The notes under the pieces are model-generated. The model was not told where the DNA came from, ran no database searches, and was given only the letters and a program-made list of their open reading frames with translations. Source: an uncultured Prevotella sp. (GTDB taxonomy: Bacteria; Bacteroidota; Bacteroidia; Bacteroidales; Bacteroidaceae). From it: a stretch of DNA of 19,556 bases. Position numbers and translations under genes: made by a program. The stretch is taken from NCBI GenBank assembly GCA_905210845.1, contig CAJLYG010000035.1:1-19556 (forward strand), written 5' to 3'. Of the stretch, positions 1 to 7,439 are shown piece by piece; the first letter of the stretch is position 1; each line of letters opens with the position of its first letter.

Positions 1-1
1 T

Positions 2-130
2 AATGCCGCATCCTCTTCTTCCATCCAGCCGGCTATCTATAAGATCAATGCGACGACTGGCGTGGCTTCAGTCTTCATGACATTCAATGCTAACGAACAA
101 GTAAAGGCTATTAATATTATCAAGAAATGA
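2..130 (+). CDS. C-terminal end of a gene running in from the left (possible DUF4374-like protein)
   Basis: Only the last 42 codons are visible; the frame is open from the window edge to a TGA at 128-130. The readable tail contains a Ser-rich stretch and then PAIYKINATTG, ending VKAINIIKK. The pattern 'AIYKI(D/N)xxTG' resembles the repeating blades of Bacteroidota secreted beta-propeller-type proteins. From memory it resembles the C-terminus of DUF4374 proteins, some of which are iron/siderophore-linked surface lipoproteins. That assignment is tentative. The stop overlaps the start of the next gene (ATGA at 127-130), so the two are very likely in one operon and translationally coupled. The fragment is certainly a coding tail; its family is uncertain. 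Confidence 0.6.
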   Translation, partial: NAASSSSIQPAIYKINATTGVASVFMTFNANEQVKAINIIKK

Positions 131-762
131 TGTACAGACAATTCGTTCATTCAATATCGTTGGTAACCGTTTTCCTGGTGATGGCAGTCGTTCCTGCCAT
201 TGCCGAAAACGGTTCCTTACCAGGGAACAATGATGACAGCGCGGCTGTCTTCCACAATATCATGACCCGGACGAGCACCCGGAAGTTCCAACAGCGTCCC
301 GTGGAGCAAGAAAAGGTGATGGCACTCCTTCGTGCAGGCATGGTGGCACCTACCGCACGTGACCTTCGCCCGTGGCATTTCGTCGTGCTTAACGACACGG
401 CAGCCATCCATCACTATGCCAAGGGAATGAAACGGCATGGGGAACAGATCGCGCAGACTCCCCTGATCATCTATGCTTGTGGCGACACGACCAGGATGAT
501 GCAGGGACAAGGGCGCGACTTCTGGATACAGGATGTCTCCTGTGCATCGGAGAATATCCTGCTCGCAGCCCATGCCCTGGGCTTGGGCGCAGTATGGACA
601 AGCGTGTATCCGGAGATGAGAAAGGTAAAGGGAGTGGCTGAGGCGTTGCACCTACCAGGCAACCTGGTCCCGCTGAACTGCATCTTGATCGGCTATCCCG
701 ATGAGGCTCTGCAGCCCAAGGACAAATGGGATGAGGGAAATATTACTTGGTGGAAGCCATAG
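127..762 (+). CDS. Exported nitroreductase-family flavoprotein
   Basis: A 211-residue protein of the FMN-dependent nitroreductase family (NAD(P)H:acceptor oxidoreductases). Residues 1-26 form a Sec-type signal peptide: a basic start, a hydrophobic core (SLVTVFLVMAVV) and AIA before the probable cleavage, so the enzyme should act outside the cytoplasm. Family signatures are STRKF (50-54), an APTARDLRPWHF segment (74-85) that usually contacts FMN, and DVSCASENILLAAHALGLGAVW (136-157). Length matches a single-domain nitroreductase plus signal peptide. The start ATG overlaps the preceding stop (ATGA), supporting coupling. The natural substrate cannot be read from sequence. A periplasmic location is odd because NAD(P)H is cytoplasmic; the electron donor would have to be something else, or the signal acts as a membrane anchor. 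Confidence 0.85.
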   Translation: MMYRQFVHSISLVTVFLVMAVVPAIAENGSLPGNNDDSAAVFHNIMTRTSTRKFQQRPVEQEKVMALLRAGMVAPTARDLRPWHFVVLNDTAAIHHYAKGMKRHGEQIAQTPLIIYACGDTTRMMQGQGRDFWIQDVSCASENILLAAHALGLGAVWTSVYPEMRKVKGVAEALHLPGNLVPLNCILIGYPDEALQPKDKWDEGNITWWKP

Positions 763-804
763 GTATATGGTGCGGTCTCATCCTGGGACTGCCATGATGA
801 AGGG

Positions 805-845
805 AAAGGTCAGGTGACGGGTCTACTCGTCCTTGACCTTTTCTA
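805..845 (+). terminator. Probable Rho-independent terminator after the nitroreductase
   Basis: AAAGGTCA at 805-812 pairs with TGACCTTT at 834-841, and an inner GACG/CGTC continues the stem after a bulge. The 3' arm runs into TTTTCTATTTT. It lies about 45 nt beyond the nitroreductase stop. The hairpin overlaps the last codons of the converging - strand gene, whose stop codon (823-825) sits in the loop. Confidence 0.6.
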
Positions 846-1095
846 TTTTAAAGACATTGATCACATCTACGTCGGGACAGCAGAAGCAAATGGAGTCCTT
901 TTCCTTACTGGGCAGTTGACCGCCGTATCGGAGGATGTCAACATAAGGGAAAGCGACATGCTGAGCCATGGGGCAGAGAGAGCCGCGTTCCGTGTCCCAG
1001 TCCCATGTGTCCCCGATCAGATGGCCATGATGGCATCCCATGGGTCCTTTCTTGTCGACTAATGAAATCTTAATCTTTGGCTTTCTCATGGTCAT
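823..1095 (-). CDS. TIGR04076-family small Cys-rich protein
   Basis: A 90-residue protein with the layout I know from the TIGR04076 family: a short beta-strand start (KPKIKISL), then GCHHGHLIGD (20-29), LCPMAQH (40-46), a YGGQLP segment (58-63) and a CFCCPDVD cluster (70-77). Cys21, His22/23/25, Cys41 and Cys70/72/73 could bind a metal or cofactor, but the family function is unknown and I do not assign one. The first Met is chosen because its ATG overlaps the stop of the upstream HD gene (ATGA, 1092-1095). A second ATG two codons later is also possible. It is the second gene of a two-gene - strand operon, and its 3' end lies inside the terminator of the converging nitroreductase gene. Confidence 0.75.
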   Translation of the reverse strand: MTMRKPKIKISLVDKKGPMGCHHGHLIGDTWDWDTERGSLCPMAQHVAFPYVDILRYGGQLPSKEKDSICFCCPDVDVINVFKIEKVKDE

Positions 1096-1619
1096 GCTTG
1101 CTTTTTAGGGTTCGTGTATGTTTCCTTGTATAGCAGTCGGCAGAGCTCCGACCCCGTCTTTGTCCTGAAAATATTCTTCAGGGCTGCCTCGATGCCGTGC
1201 TCGGAGACCCCGTCCTCATAGAGGTTGACAAGGAAATCAGCCTCCACTAAGATCTGGTAGTCCATTCCCTGGATGTCCTTATAGGTATGGTGGTGTGCGA
1301 TCAGATAGCAGATGCGGTCGATGTCCTGCCTTTCAAATCCCAAGCCGGTGAGCATCTCGCGTGCCGGTGCCGGTCCCATTTTCTCCTGAAACTTACCGTC
1401 GCTGCTGCCACATGCTGCTTCCGCAGGATGGATACCAATATCGTGTACGATAGCCGTGCACTCCAAGATCATTTGCGTATGCTCATCCAATTGCTCCCTT
1501 CTGCCGATCAACTGGGCAAAGCGGTGCACCTTCAGGAAATGGTGGATGCGCATCGGATCCCCCTTATCAAACTTTATCATCCGGAGCGTCAGCTCGTCGG
1601 TTATCTCCTTTGTGTTCAT
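1092..1619 (-). CDS. HD-domain phosphohydrolase
   Basis: A 175-residue single-domain HD-superfamily protein. The metal-binding set is visible: His32 in KVHRFA, His59-Asp60 in AIVHDIG, a His109-111 run in LIAHHHTY, and Asp128 in VEADFLVN. HD proteins of this size hydrolyse phosphomonoesters or phosphodiesters, often of nucleotides, in the cytoplasm; no signal peptide or membrane span is seen. The substrate is not deducible. It has its own candidate promoter (1642-1672) and is followed, with an ATGA overlap, by the TIGR04076 protein, so the two products are probably made together. The start ATG is preceded by an A-rich stretch and not a Shine-Dalgarno sequence, as is usual in Bacteroidota. Confidence 0.85.
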   Translation of the reverse strand: MNTKEITDELTLRMIKFDKGDPMRIHHFLKVHRFAQLIGRREQLDEHTQMILECTAIVHDIGIHPAEAACGSSDGKFQEKMGPAPAREMLTGLGFERQDIDRICYLIAHHHTYKDIQGMDYQILVEADFLVNLYEDGVSEHGIEAALKNIFRTKTGSELCRLLYKETYTNPKKQA

Positions 1620-1641
1620 TTGCGTTTGTTTTTACCGCCTG

Positions 1642-1672
1642 CGAAGGTATGAAAAAATCATGAACCCTGCAA
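1642..1672 (-). promoter_or_regulatory. Candidate promoter for the HD / TIGR04076 operon
   Basis: On the - strand, TTG (1670-1672) is followed by a 20 nt spacer and TACCTTCG (1642-1649), one base from the Bacteroidota -7 element TAnnTTTG. Transcription would start near 1635, giving a leader of about 16 nt. Confidence 0.5.
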
Positions 1673-1706
1673 CTTCTTTCCCTTTTTTCTTATTTGATTG
1701 ACAATC

Positions 1707-1834
1707 AGAGGGTTGCCTTGCTGGCTTGTAAAAGGTCATCTCCCGTCTCGCAAAAAGCCATCTCACGCTTCGCAAAAGGCCATCTATCGCCTCTTAAAAG
1801 GTTATCTCACGCAGTCAGAAAGGTCACCTCTTGC
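1707..1834. repeat. Array of 22-23 bp imperfect tandem repeats (array 1)
   Basis: Six head-to-tail units begin at 1707 (degenerate), 1730, 1752, 1774, 1796 and 1819. Units are 22 or 23 bp with a conserved core AAAAGGYYATCT and a variable second half. The last unit, AAAGGTCACCTCTTGC, is close to the palindrome AAAAGGTnACCTTTT. On the - strand each core reads as a short inverted repeat ending in CCTTTT. The array lies between the stop of the Arg-rich protein gene (1872) and the promoter of the HD gene. A homologous array is at 18757-18865. There are no unique spacers of CRISPR type. Function is unknown; a 3'-UTR or terminator role is inference. Confidence 0.85.
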
Positions 1835-1871
1835 TTTTTCTCTTGGTTTTGCTTGAAAGGCGGACTGACGG

Positions 1872-2564
1872 TTACCAACCGCCATGCCGTCCTTCCATCC
1901 TGCGTTCCATGTTGCGTTCACCAAAGTCCTTCTTCTTCGGTCCTCGGTCCATCCTGCGTTCCATGTTCCACTCGCCAAAGTCTTTCTTCTTCAGTTCTCT
2001 GTCCATCCTGCGTTCCATGTAGCGTTCGCCAAAATCCCTCTTCATGGGTCGTCTTTCCATCCTGCGTTCCATGGGCCGCCCTTTGAATACCCTTCTTGGA
2101 GGAGCGATGGGTCTTCCAAAGTCACGTCCGGCATAGTAGCTGTGCACGTGAAGGTTCCTTCCGCCGCGGTAGCTAACCCATACTGTGGGGCGATTGCGAT
2201 AATAGAAATGTGGGTCGGCATACCGGGTGTAAATATGGAGATGCCATCCACTTCTCCAGAACAAAGGGCGATAGAAATAAGATGCAGCGGTATAGAGTCC
2301 CCATTGATAAGCATCAAGGACATACCTTAAATCGGAATTGCGCCGTCTCCAATAAGGTCCGAATACGTCATGTCGGCTATCCATGCTCCGCAGGTAATCG
2401 AGATTGATCTCGTATGCCGCATTGTATTGCGCATCATTCAGTCCAAGTTCGTAAGCCATTTTATCAGTCAGGAACAGGGCTTCGCGGCGAGCCTCCGGAT
2501 AACTCATGGCTGAGGCAGAGATGGCTATCGTCATCAAGACTGCCCATGTCATTATCTTTTTCAT
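1872..2564 (-). CDS. Secreted or periplasmic Arg-rich repeat protein of unknown function
   Basis: A 230-residue protein. Residues 1-19 are a signal peptide (MKKIMTWAVLM..., cleavage near ISASA). Residues 20-150 form a Tyr/Trp/Arg-rich domain starting with a helix pair (FLTDKMAYELGLNDAQYNAAY), then a YWRRRNSDLR segment. This resembles uncharacterised Prevotella/Bacteroides secreted proteins. From about 165 to 225 the protein is a tandem repeat of 18 residues with core KKDFGE-x-x-MERRMDR, extremely basic. The ATG at 2564 is chosen over upstream Met codons because it starts the signal peptide and because a good promoter (2609-2640) lies inside the longer reading frame. It is monocistronic, followed by repeat array 1. 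No function is claimed; nucleic-acid or polyanion binding by the basic tail is only a guess. Confidence 0.75.
   Translation of the reverse strand: MKKIMTWAVLMTIAISASAMSYPEARREALFLTDKMAYELGLNDAQYNAAYEINLDYLRSMDSRHDVFGPYWRRRNSDLRYVLDAYQWGLYTAASYFYRPLFWRSGWHLHIYTRYADPHFYYRNRPTVWVSYRGGRNLHVHSYYAGRDFGRPIAPPRRVFKGRPMERRMERRPMKRDFGERYMERRMDRELKKKDFGEWNMERRMDRGPKKKDFGERNMERRMEGRHGGW
1895..2073. repeat. 54 bp tandem repeats inside the Arg-rich protein gene
   Basis: Three 54 bp units (1895-1948, 1949-2002, 2003-2056) and a partial fourth (2057-2073) each begin CCATCCTGCGTTCCATG on the + strand. 54 is a multiple of three, so unit gain or loss would lengthen or shorten the protein by 18 residues without a frameshift. 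Confidence 0.9.
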
Positions 2565-2608
2565 ATTCGGGTTGTTTAAATGGTTGTTCATTATTACTTT
2601 ATTTGTTG

Positions 2609-2640
2609 CAAATATCGTAAGAAAACCATGTGACCCCAAA
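2609..2640 (-). promoter_or_regulatory. Promoter of the Arg-rich protein gene
   Basis: On the - strand, TTTG (2637-2640), a 20 nt spacer and GATATTTG (2609-2616) match the Bacteroidota -33/-7 pattern with one mismatch. The predicted start near 2602 leaves about 38 nt before the ATG at 2564. Confidence 0.6.
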
Positions 2641-2773
2641 GGAATCTACCTAAACATTTGATGGGATTTCCCTATCCACTGTCGGGAATTCCCCCTAATC
2701 CCATCTGATAGACCCGGACAAGACAGCATTCGGCAATGCCGATGGAGACCCTTTCATTTTGAAGGAGGACAAT

Positions 2774-2809
2774 AAAAAAAACGGGACACAACTTCACAGC
2801 CATGCCCCG
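2774..2809 (-). terminator. Rho-independent terminator of glnN
   Basis: On the - strand CGGGGCA (2809-2803) pairs with TGTCCCG (2788-2782), with one G-U pair, and is followed by eight U residues (2781-2774). It lies about 55 nt after the glnN stop. The rest of 2641-2773 shows nothing I can support beyond a 13 bp palindrome (2730-2742). Confidence 0.8.
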
Positions 2810-2862
2810 CAGCAAACTTAAACAACCAATAAAAGAAATAGATTGTCTAATATTCTTGTATT

Positions 2863-5052
2863 TTATCTGATGAAGAGTAATTCACGATACTTCGGAAGTG
2901 TCCACAGCTCATCAGCCACCACTAATTCGAGCTTGTCAATCTGATAGCGGATCTCCGCCATCTTCGGCTCTACGGTGTCATGGTAAGCAATTGCCTTCTC
3001 ATGCACGCTCTCGATCTTATTGGCTACTTTCCGTGCAGCTACCAACTCTTCCACGCCCGTCTCGATGATTTGCGTGCGTTCGGCAATCTCCTCGATAATC
3101 TTCACGTTGCGGGAAGTCAGGTTTGCTGCCTTTTCTTTCGGGAAGATGTCGTACATGCTCTGTACGTTCTTAGCCAACTGGCTCTGGTAGTGCGTAGCAA
3201 CGGGGATGATGTGGTTCATGGAGAGGTCACCCATCACGCGAGCCTCAATCTGGATTTTCTTGGTATAGGTCTCCCATTTCACCTCATTCCTTGCCTCCAA
3301 CTCGTATTTCTTCAGGACGTCCATCGTCTCGAACATCTTGACCGAATCAGGATCGAGGTAGCGTTCGAAGATCTTTGGACAAGATTTCTCGCAGTCAAGT
3401 CCTCGTTTTTCTGCTTCTGCTACCCACTTATCGCTATAACCGTTTCCGTCGAAATGGATAGGCTTGCAAGTCTTGATATCATCACGGATGACATCGAGAA
3501 TCGCACTGTTTTTCTCCTCGCCCTTGGCAATCAAGGCATCAACACGATCCTTGAAATTGGTCAGTGCCTCGGCAACGGCAGTGTTGAGCACGATCATGGC
3601 TGCAGCGCAGTTTGCCTCAGAACCTACAGCACGGAACTCAAAGCGGTTTCCTGTGAAGGCGAAAGGAGAGGTACGGTTACGGTCGGTGTTGTCGATCTTC
3701 AGCTCAGGGATCTCAGGGATATTCATCTTCATCCCCTGTTTGCCTTCCAGGGCGAAGAGATCCTTCTTGTCAGCTTTCTCAATGTGCTCGAGAAGATCAG
3801 AGACTTGTTTACCCAGGAAAGAAGAGATGATGGCTGGTGGTGCCTCATTGGCCCCTAAGCGGTGTGCGTTGCCTGCGCTCATGATGGAAGCCTTGAGCAG
3901 ACCATTGTGCTTATAGACGGCCATCAGAGTTTCGACAATGAAGACGACGAAGCGCAAGTTGTCTTCTGGCGTCTTGCCAGGCCCATGAAGGAGAATGCCT
4001 GTGTCCGTTGACAATGACCAGTTGTTGTGCTTGCCCGAACCGTTGATGCCATCGAAAGGCTTTTCATGCAGCAGGGCGCGGAACCCATGCTTGCGTGCGA
4101 CCTTTTTCATCAATGACATGAGCAACATGTTATGATCGACCGCGAGGTTGGTCTCCTCGAAGATAGGAGCCACCTCGAACTGGTTGGGAGCCACCTCGTT
4201 GTGACGTGTCTTGCAAGGAATGCCGAGCTCTAAGGCTTGAATCTCCAAATCCTTCATGAATGCCTGAACGCGTTCAGGGATGGTACCGAAATAATGGTCG
4301 TCCATCTGCTGGTTCTTGGCAGAGTCATGACCCATCAGGGTACGGCCTGTGAGCATTAAGTCAGGGCGGGCAGAATACAGGTCTTCGTCAACGAGGAAGT
4401 ACTCCTGTTCCCATCCTAAGTTACTTTGAACCTTCTTGACATCCGGATAGAAATAATGGCAGACATCCGTTGCGGCTACGTTAACCGCATGCAAGGCACG
4501 GAGCAATGGCGCTTTATAATCGAGGGCCTCGCCCGTGTAGGAAATGAAGACGGTCGGGATACAAAGAGTATCGTCCATGATGAAGACAGGCGATGTAGGA
4601 TCCCAGGCAGAATATCCACGAGCCTCAAAGGTATTTCGGATACCTCCAGAAGGGAAGGAGCTGGCATCAGGTTCCTGCTGGACGAGCAACTTGCCGCTGA
4701 ATTCCTCGATCATCCCACCTTTCCCGTCATGCTCGATGAAGGCGTCATGTTTCTCGGCAGTTCCTTCCGTCAGAGGCTGGAACCAGTGGGTATAGTGGGT
4801 CACGCCATTCTCGTCAGCCCATTGTTTCATGCCTTTTGCCACCGCATCTGCGATGGAACGGTCCAAGCGGGCACCGTTGTCGATCACGTCGATCAGCTTT
4901 TCATACACATCCCGTGGAAGATATTTGTACATCTTGGCACGGTTGAAGGTGTTTTTACCAAAATACTCGGATGGCCGCTCTACAGGAGCAATCACTTCCA
5001 GAGGTTTTTTCTTGAATGCCTCTGCCACAACCTCAAATCTCAAATTTGCCAT
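2863..5052 (-). CDS. glnN: Type III glutamine synthetase
   Basis: Makes glutamine from glutamate, ammonia and ATP in the cytoplasm; the main ammonium-assimilating step. The 729-residue length is that of the GSIII class (about 700-730 residues, common in Bacteroidota), far longer than GSI or GSII. Visible signatures: a GSIII N-terminal region (1-150), GWEQEYFL (213-220, metal/glutamate site), NEVAPNQFEVAP (285-296), and the ATP-binding NGSGKHNNWS (337-346). The C-terminal third is helical and GSIII-specific. The start ATG has an AT-rich upstream and the typical MANLRFE beginning. It follows dapF-dapL in the same direction with a 184 nt gap that contains its own TACCTTTG promoter element (5158-5165). 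It ends in a clear terminator, so read-through from dapL and separate initiation are both possible. Confidence 0.97.
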   Translation of the reverse strand: MANLRFEVVAEAFKKKPLEVIAPVERPSEYFGKNTFNRAKMYKYLPRDVYEKLIDVIDNGARLDRSIADAVAKGMKQWADENGVTHYTHWFQPLTEGTAEKHDAFIEHDGKGGMIEEFSGKLLVQQEPDASSFPSGGIRNTFEARGYSAWDPTSPVFIMDDTLCIPTVFISYTGEALDYKAPLLRALHAVNVAATDVCHYFYPDVKKVQSNLGWEQEYFLVDEDLYSARPDLMLTGRTLMGHDSAKNQQMDDHYFGTIPERVQAFMKDLEIQALELGIPCKTRHNEVAPNQFEVAPIFEETNLAVDHNMLLMSLMKKVARKHGFRALLHEKPFDGINGSGKHNNWSLSTDTGILLHGPGKTPEDNLRFVVFIVETLMAVYKHNGLLKASIMSAGNAHRLGANEAPPAIISSFLGKQVSDLLEHIEKADKKDLFALEGKQGMKMNIPEIPELKIDNTDRNRTSPFAFTGNRFEFRAVGSEANCAAAMIVLNTAVAEALTNFKDRVDALIAKGEEKNSAILDVIRDDIKTCKPIHFDGNGYSDKWVAEAEKRGLDCEKSCPKIFERYLDPDSVKMFETMDVLKKYELEARNEVKWETYTKKIQIEARVMGDLSMNHIIPVATHYQSQLAKNVQSMYDIFPKEKAANLTSRNVKIIEEIAERTQIIETGVEELVAARKVANKIESVHEKAIAYHDTVEPKMAEIRYQIDKLELVVADELWTLPKYRELLFIR

Positions 5053-5157
5053 TGTCGTAATCTTTTATTGTTTAAACTATTAAATACTTGTTTCCCATTA
5101 AATGCTTAAGTTTGCTGCGGGCGGTTAGATGTTTGTCCCAACATCGCTTTGCCTTTG

Positions 5158-5165
5158 CAAAGGTA
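5158..5165 (-). promoter_or_regulatory. -7 promoter element upstream of glnN
   Basis: On the - strand TACCTTTG matches TAnnTTTG exactly. No good -33 TTTG is at the right distance, so an activator may be needed. The predicted leader is about 100 nt. The rest of the dapL-glnN gap (5053-5236) shows no - strand terminator. Confidence 0.5.
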
Positions 5166-5236
5166 GCATTTTTTAGATTGATATGATCTCCCAAAGGGGA
5201 TTTTTTGTGTTTGTGCCGTTGTGATCGGGCTTGTTT

Positions 5237-6469
5237 TTACATACTAATCCATTCGGCAATCCTTCTCATGGCTTCCTTGCAGTTGTCACGGTCGCCAAAA
5301 GCTGTCAGCCGGAAGTATCCCTCGCCGCTGGGACCGAAGCCTACGCCAGGGGTACATACCACGGCGGTCCCATACAGCAATTGCTCGAAGAACTTCCAAC
5401 TAGGGATATTGTTGGGCGTCTTGACCCAAAGGTAGGGAGCGTTCACGCCTCCATAGACCTTGAATCCCATGCGCGTTAGTTCGTCATGCATGATCTTGGC
5501 ATTGCCCATATAATAGTCGATGGTCTCCCTGATCTGCTTCTTTCCCTCTGGCGTATAGATAGCCTCTGCGGCACGCTGGCTGATATAGCTTGTGCCATTG
5601 AACTTCGTGCACTGGCGGCGGTCCCACAAGTGGTTTAGCTCAACCCTTTCCCCACTGAGGGTAACGGCAGTCAACTCTTTCGGGACAACGGTATATCCGC
5701 ATCTTACCCCCGTGAAGCCAGCTGTCTTGGAATAGCTGTGGAATTCGATGGCGACCTTTCTTGCTCCTTTGATCTCGTAGATAGAGTGGGGAATGTCATC
5801 TTCCTGGATATAAGCCTCATAAGCGGCATCATAAAAGATAATAGCATCGTTGCGGATGGCATAGTTCACCCATTTGCGGAGCTCATCTTTGGACAAGACA
5901 GTTCCCGTCGGATTGTTCGGATAGCATAGGTAGATCATGTCCACCCTTTGGTCGGGGAGAGGCGGAACAAAGTTGTTCTCGGCGGTACAAGGGAAATAGG
6001 TGACATTGCTCCACTTGCCGTTCTCCAGTTTACCCGCACGTCCGATCATGACATTTGAGTCGATGTACACTGGATAAATAGGATCGGTGACCCCTACGCT
6101 GTTATCCCATCTCACAAGTTCCTGTATATTGCCTGTGTCACTCTTGGCTCCATCGTTGATGAAGATCTCGTTTGGATCGAGATGAATACCTCTTGGCAGG
6201 AAGTCATTCTTAACGATAGCTTCGCGCAGGAAGTCATACCCACGCTCTGGACCATATCCACGGAAGGTAGCTTTTACAGCCATCTCATCTACTGCCTTAT
6301 GCATTGCCTCAATGACTGCAGGGCATAAAGGTTGCGTGACATCCCCGATGCCTAAGCTGATCACACGTTGCTTGGGGTGAGAGATCTGGAATGCCTTTAC
6401 CTTCTTGGCGATGTCTGCGAACAAGTAGTTGTTCGAAAGCCTCAAAAAATATTCGTTAACTAAAGCCAT
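5237..6469 (-). CDS. dapL: LL-diaminopimelate aminotransferase
   Basis: A PLP-dependent class I/II aminotransferase converting tetrahydrodipicolinate plus glutamate directly to LL-2,6-diaminopimelate, bypassing the succinylase or acetylase routes of lysine and peptidoglycan synthesis. The 410-residue length fits DapL exactly. Signatures: MALVNEYFLRLSNNYLFADI at the N-terminus, SLGIGDVTQP (38-47), CYPNNPTGT (182-190), and the PLP-lysine motif SYSKTAGFTGVR (245-256, Lys248). The ATG at 6469 is chosen over a longer frame because it gives the standard DapL start; the longer frame would run into dapF. It lies 40 nt after dapF in the same direction, so dapF-dapL is an operon supplying successive steps. 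Confidence 0.96.
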   Translation of the reverse strand: MALVNEYFLRLSNNYLFADIAKKVKAFQISHPKQRVISLGIGDVTQPLCPAVIEAMHKAVDEMAVKATFRGYGPERGYDFLREAIVKNDFLPRGIHLDPNEIFINDGAKSDTGNIQELVRWDNSVGVTDPIYPVYIDSNVMIGRAGKLENGKWSNVTYFPCTAENNFVPPLPDQRVDMIYLCYPNNPTGTVLSKDELRKWVNYAIRNDAIIFYDAAYEAYIQEDDIPHSIYEIKGARKVAIEFHSYSKTAGFTGVRCGYTVVPKELTAVTLSGERVELNHLWDRRQCTKFNGTSYISQRAAEAIYTPEGKKQIRETIDYYMGNAKIMHDELTRMGFKVYGGVNAPYLWVKTPNNIPSWKFFEQLLYGTAVVCTPGVGFGPSGEGYFRLTAFGDRDNCKEAMRRIAEWISM

Positions 6470-6509
6470 ATTTGAAATCTTTATATTGTTTGTTAAGTTT
6501 GTTTCTCTT

Positions 6510-7382
6510 TTAGGGAAGGGGAATGGTGCCCTCAAAGACAAAGGCTGCAGGTCCCGTCATATAGACATGGTTGTCTTTTTCGTCCCATTTGATGTGAAGG
6601 GTTCCACCGTCCATGACAATGTCGTTCACCCTTCCGCTCCTTTTCGTGAGTGCTGCTGCAACGGCAGTCGCACAAGCCCCGGTGCCACAAGCCATGGTGA
6701 TCCCACTTCCCCGCTCCCATACTCTGGTGCGGATTCGTGGTGTTCCATCTCCCTTTTCTCCCTCGCCTGGTCCCATCAGCTGTGCAAATTCTATATTGCA
6801 CCGCTGCGGGAAGGCTTCATCTCTCTCTAATATACTACCGTATTTTGAAATATCCAAATTTTTAATATCGTCTACAAAGATAACAAAATGTGGGTTACCC
6901 ATCGATATAAATGTGCCACGAAATGACATTGAATCTGCTTTTAACACATTTCCAACCTTCTCATTGTACTGCTCACTGCAACTCATTTTCGGTTCCAGCA
7001 TATCGACAGTGACAGATTCTACCTTGTCCTCTGCGCTTATGTGCAACTTAAGAACCTTGACTCCAGACTTAGTCTCCAATCGGATCTCCTTTTTGTCCGT
7101 CATCCCCTTTTCGTAGAGATACTTCCCAATGCACCGTGATGCGTTTCCACACATCATCGCTTCTGATCCATCTGCATTGAAGATCCGCATGGAAAAATCG
7201 GCTCCGCTAGTAAGGGATGGCTTTCCAATGAGAACCAAGCCGTCGCTGCCGATGCCCGTATGAGGGGAACTCCACTTGATTGATGCCGCACTTGGGTCGG
7301 GAATGGAATATAATATGGTATTTATATATATATAATCATTACCTGCTCCTTGCATCTTTGTGAATTGAACAGTCTTTATCAT
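6510..7382 (-). CDS. dapF: Diaminopimelate epimerase
   Basis: Converts LL-diaminopimelate, the DapL product, to the meso form used in peptidoglycan and for lysine. At 290 residues it is slightly longer than the usual ~275. The N-terminal [11 protein letters not shown] (7-17) is diagnostic. The two catalytic cysteines of the cofactor-independent epimerase are Cys78 in MMCGNASRC and Cys232 in ACGTGACATA. Other family segments are MGNPHFVIF (161-169) and [12 protein letters not shown] (216-227). A Gly-rich insertion [10 protein letters not shown] (204-213) precedes the last and may account for the extra length. It is the first gene of the dapF-dapL operon and diverges from asnB; a TAATTTTG promoter element lies at 7432-7439. 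Confidence 0.97.
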   Translation of the reverse strand: MIKTVQFTKMQGAGNDYIYINTILYSIPDPSAASIKWSSPHTGIGSDGLVLIGKPSLTSGADFSMRIFNADGSEAMMCGNASRCIGKYLYEKGMTDKKEIRLETKSGVKVLKLHISAEDKVESVTVDMLEPKMSCSEQYNEKVGNVLKADSMSFRGTFISMGNPHFVIFVDDIKNLDISKYGSILERDEAFPQRCNIEFAQLMGPGEGEKGDGTPRIRTRVWERGSGITMACGTGACATAVAAALTKRSGRVNDIVMDGGTLHIKWDEKDNHVYMTGPAAFVFEGTIPLP

Positions 7383-7431
7383 TTTGTTGCTATTTTATCT
7401 CTTTTACTGACTTTTTGCTTGTTTACGGTTG

Positions 7432-7439
7432 CAAAATTA
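7432..7439 (-). promoter_or_regulatory. -7 promoter element of dapF-dapL
   Basis: TAATTTTG on the - strand matches TAnnTTTG and predicts a leader of about 43 nt to the dapF ATG. The -33 region is weak. Confidence 0.5.

Noticed and set aside
1707..1834. CRISPR array
   Set aside because: The repeats are contiguous 22-23 bp units with no unique spacers, the core is only about 12 bp conserved, and no cas gene is near.
1694..2086. Open frame of 130 codons on the + strand across repeat array 1
   Set aside because: The 22-23 bp period is not a multiple of three, so the frame rotates through the repeats, and it then runs antisense to the Arg-rich gene, which has a signal peptide and promoter.
2730..2742. 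13 bp palindrome TCGGCAATGCCGA
   Set aside because: A single short palindrome with no T-run or partner element; too little to call an operator or terminator.
2980..3858. 292-codon open frame opposite glnN
   Set aside because: It is the antisense of a conserved GSIII coding sequence and has no recognisable protein features.
5185..5206. + strand terminator-like hairpin (CTCCC-AAA-GGGGA followed by T6)
   Set aside because: No + strand gene lies upstream that it could terminate; the stem is short with a bulge and lies just upstream of the glnN promoter, so it is probably chance.
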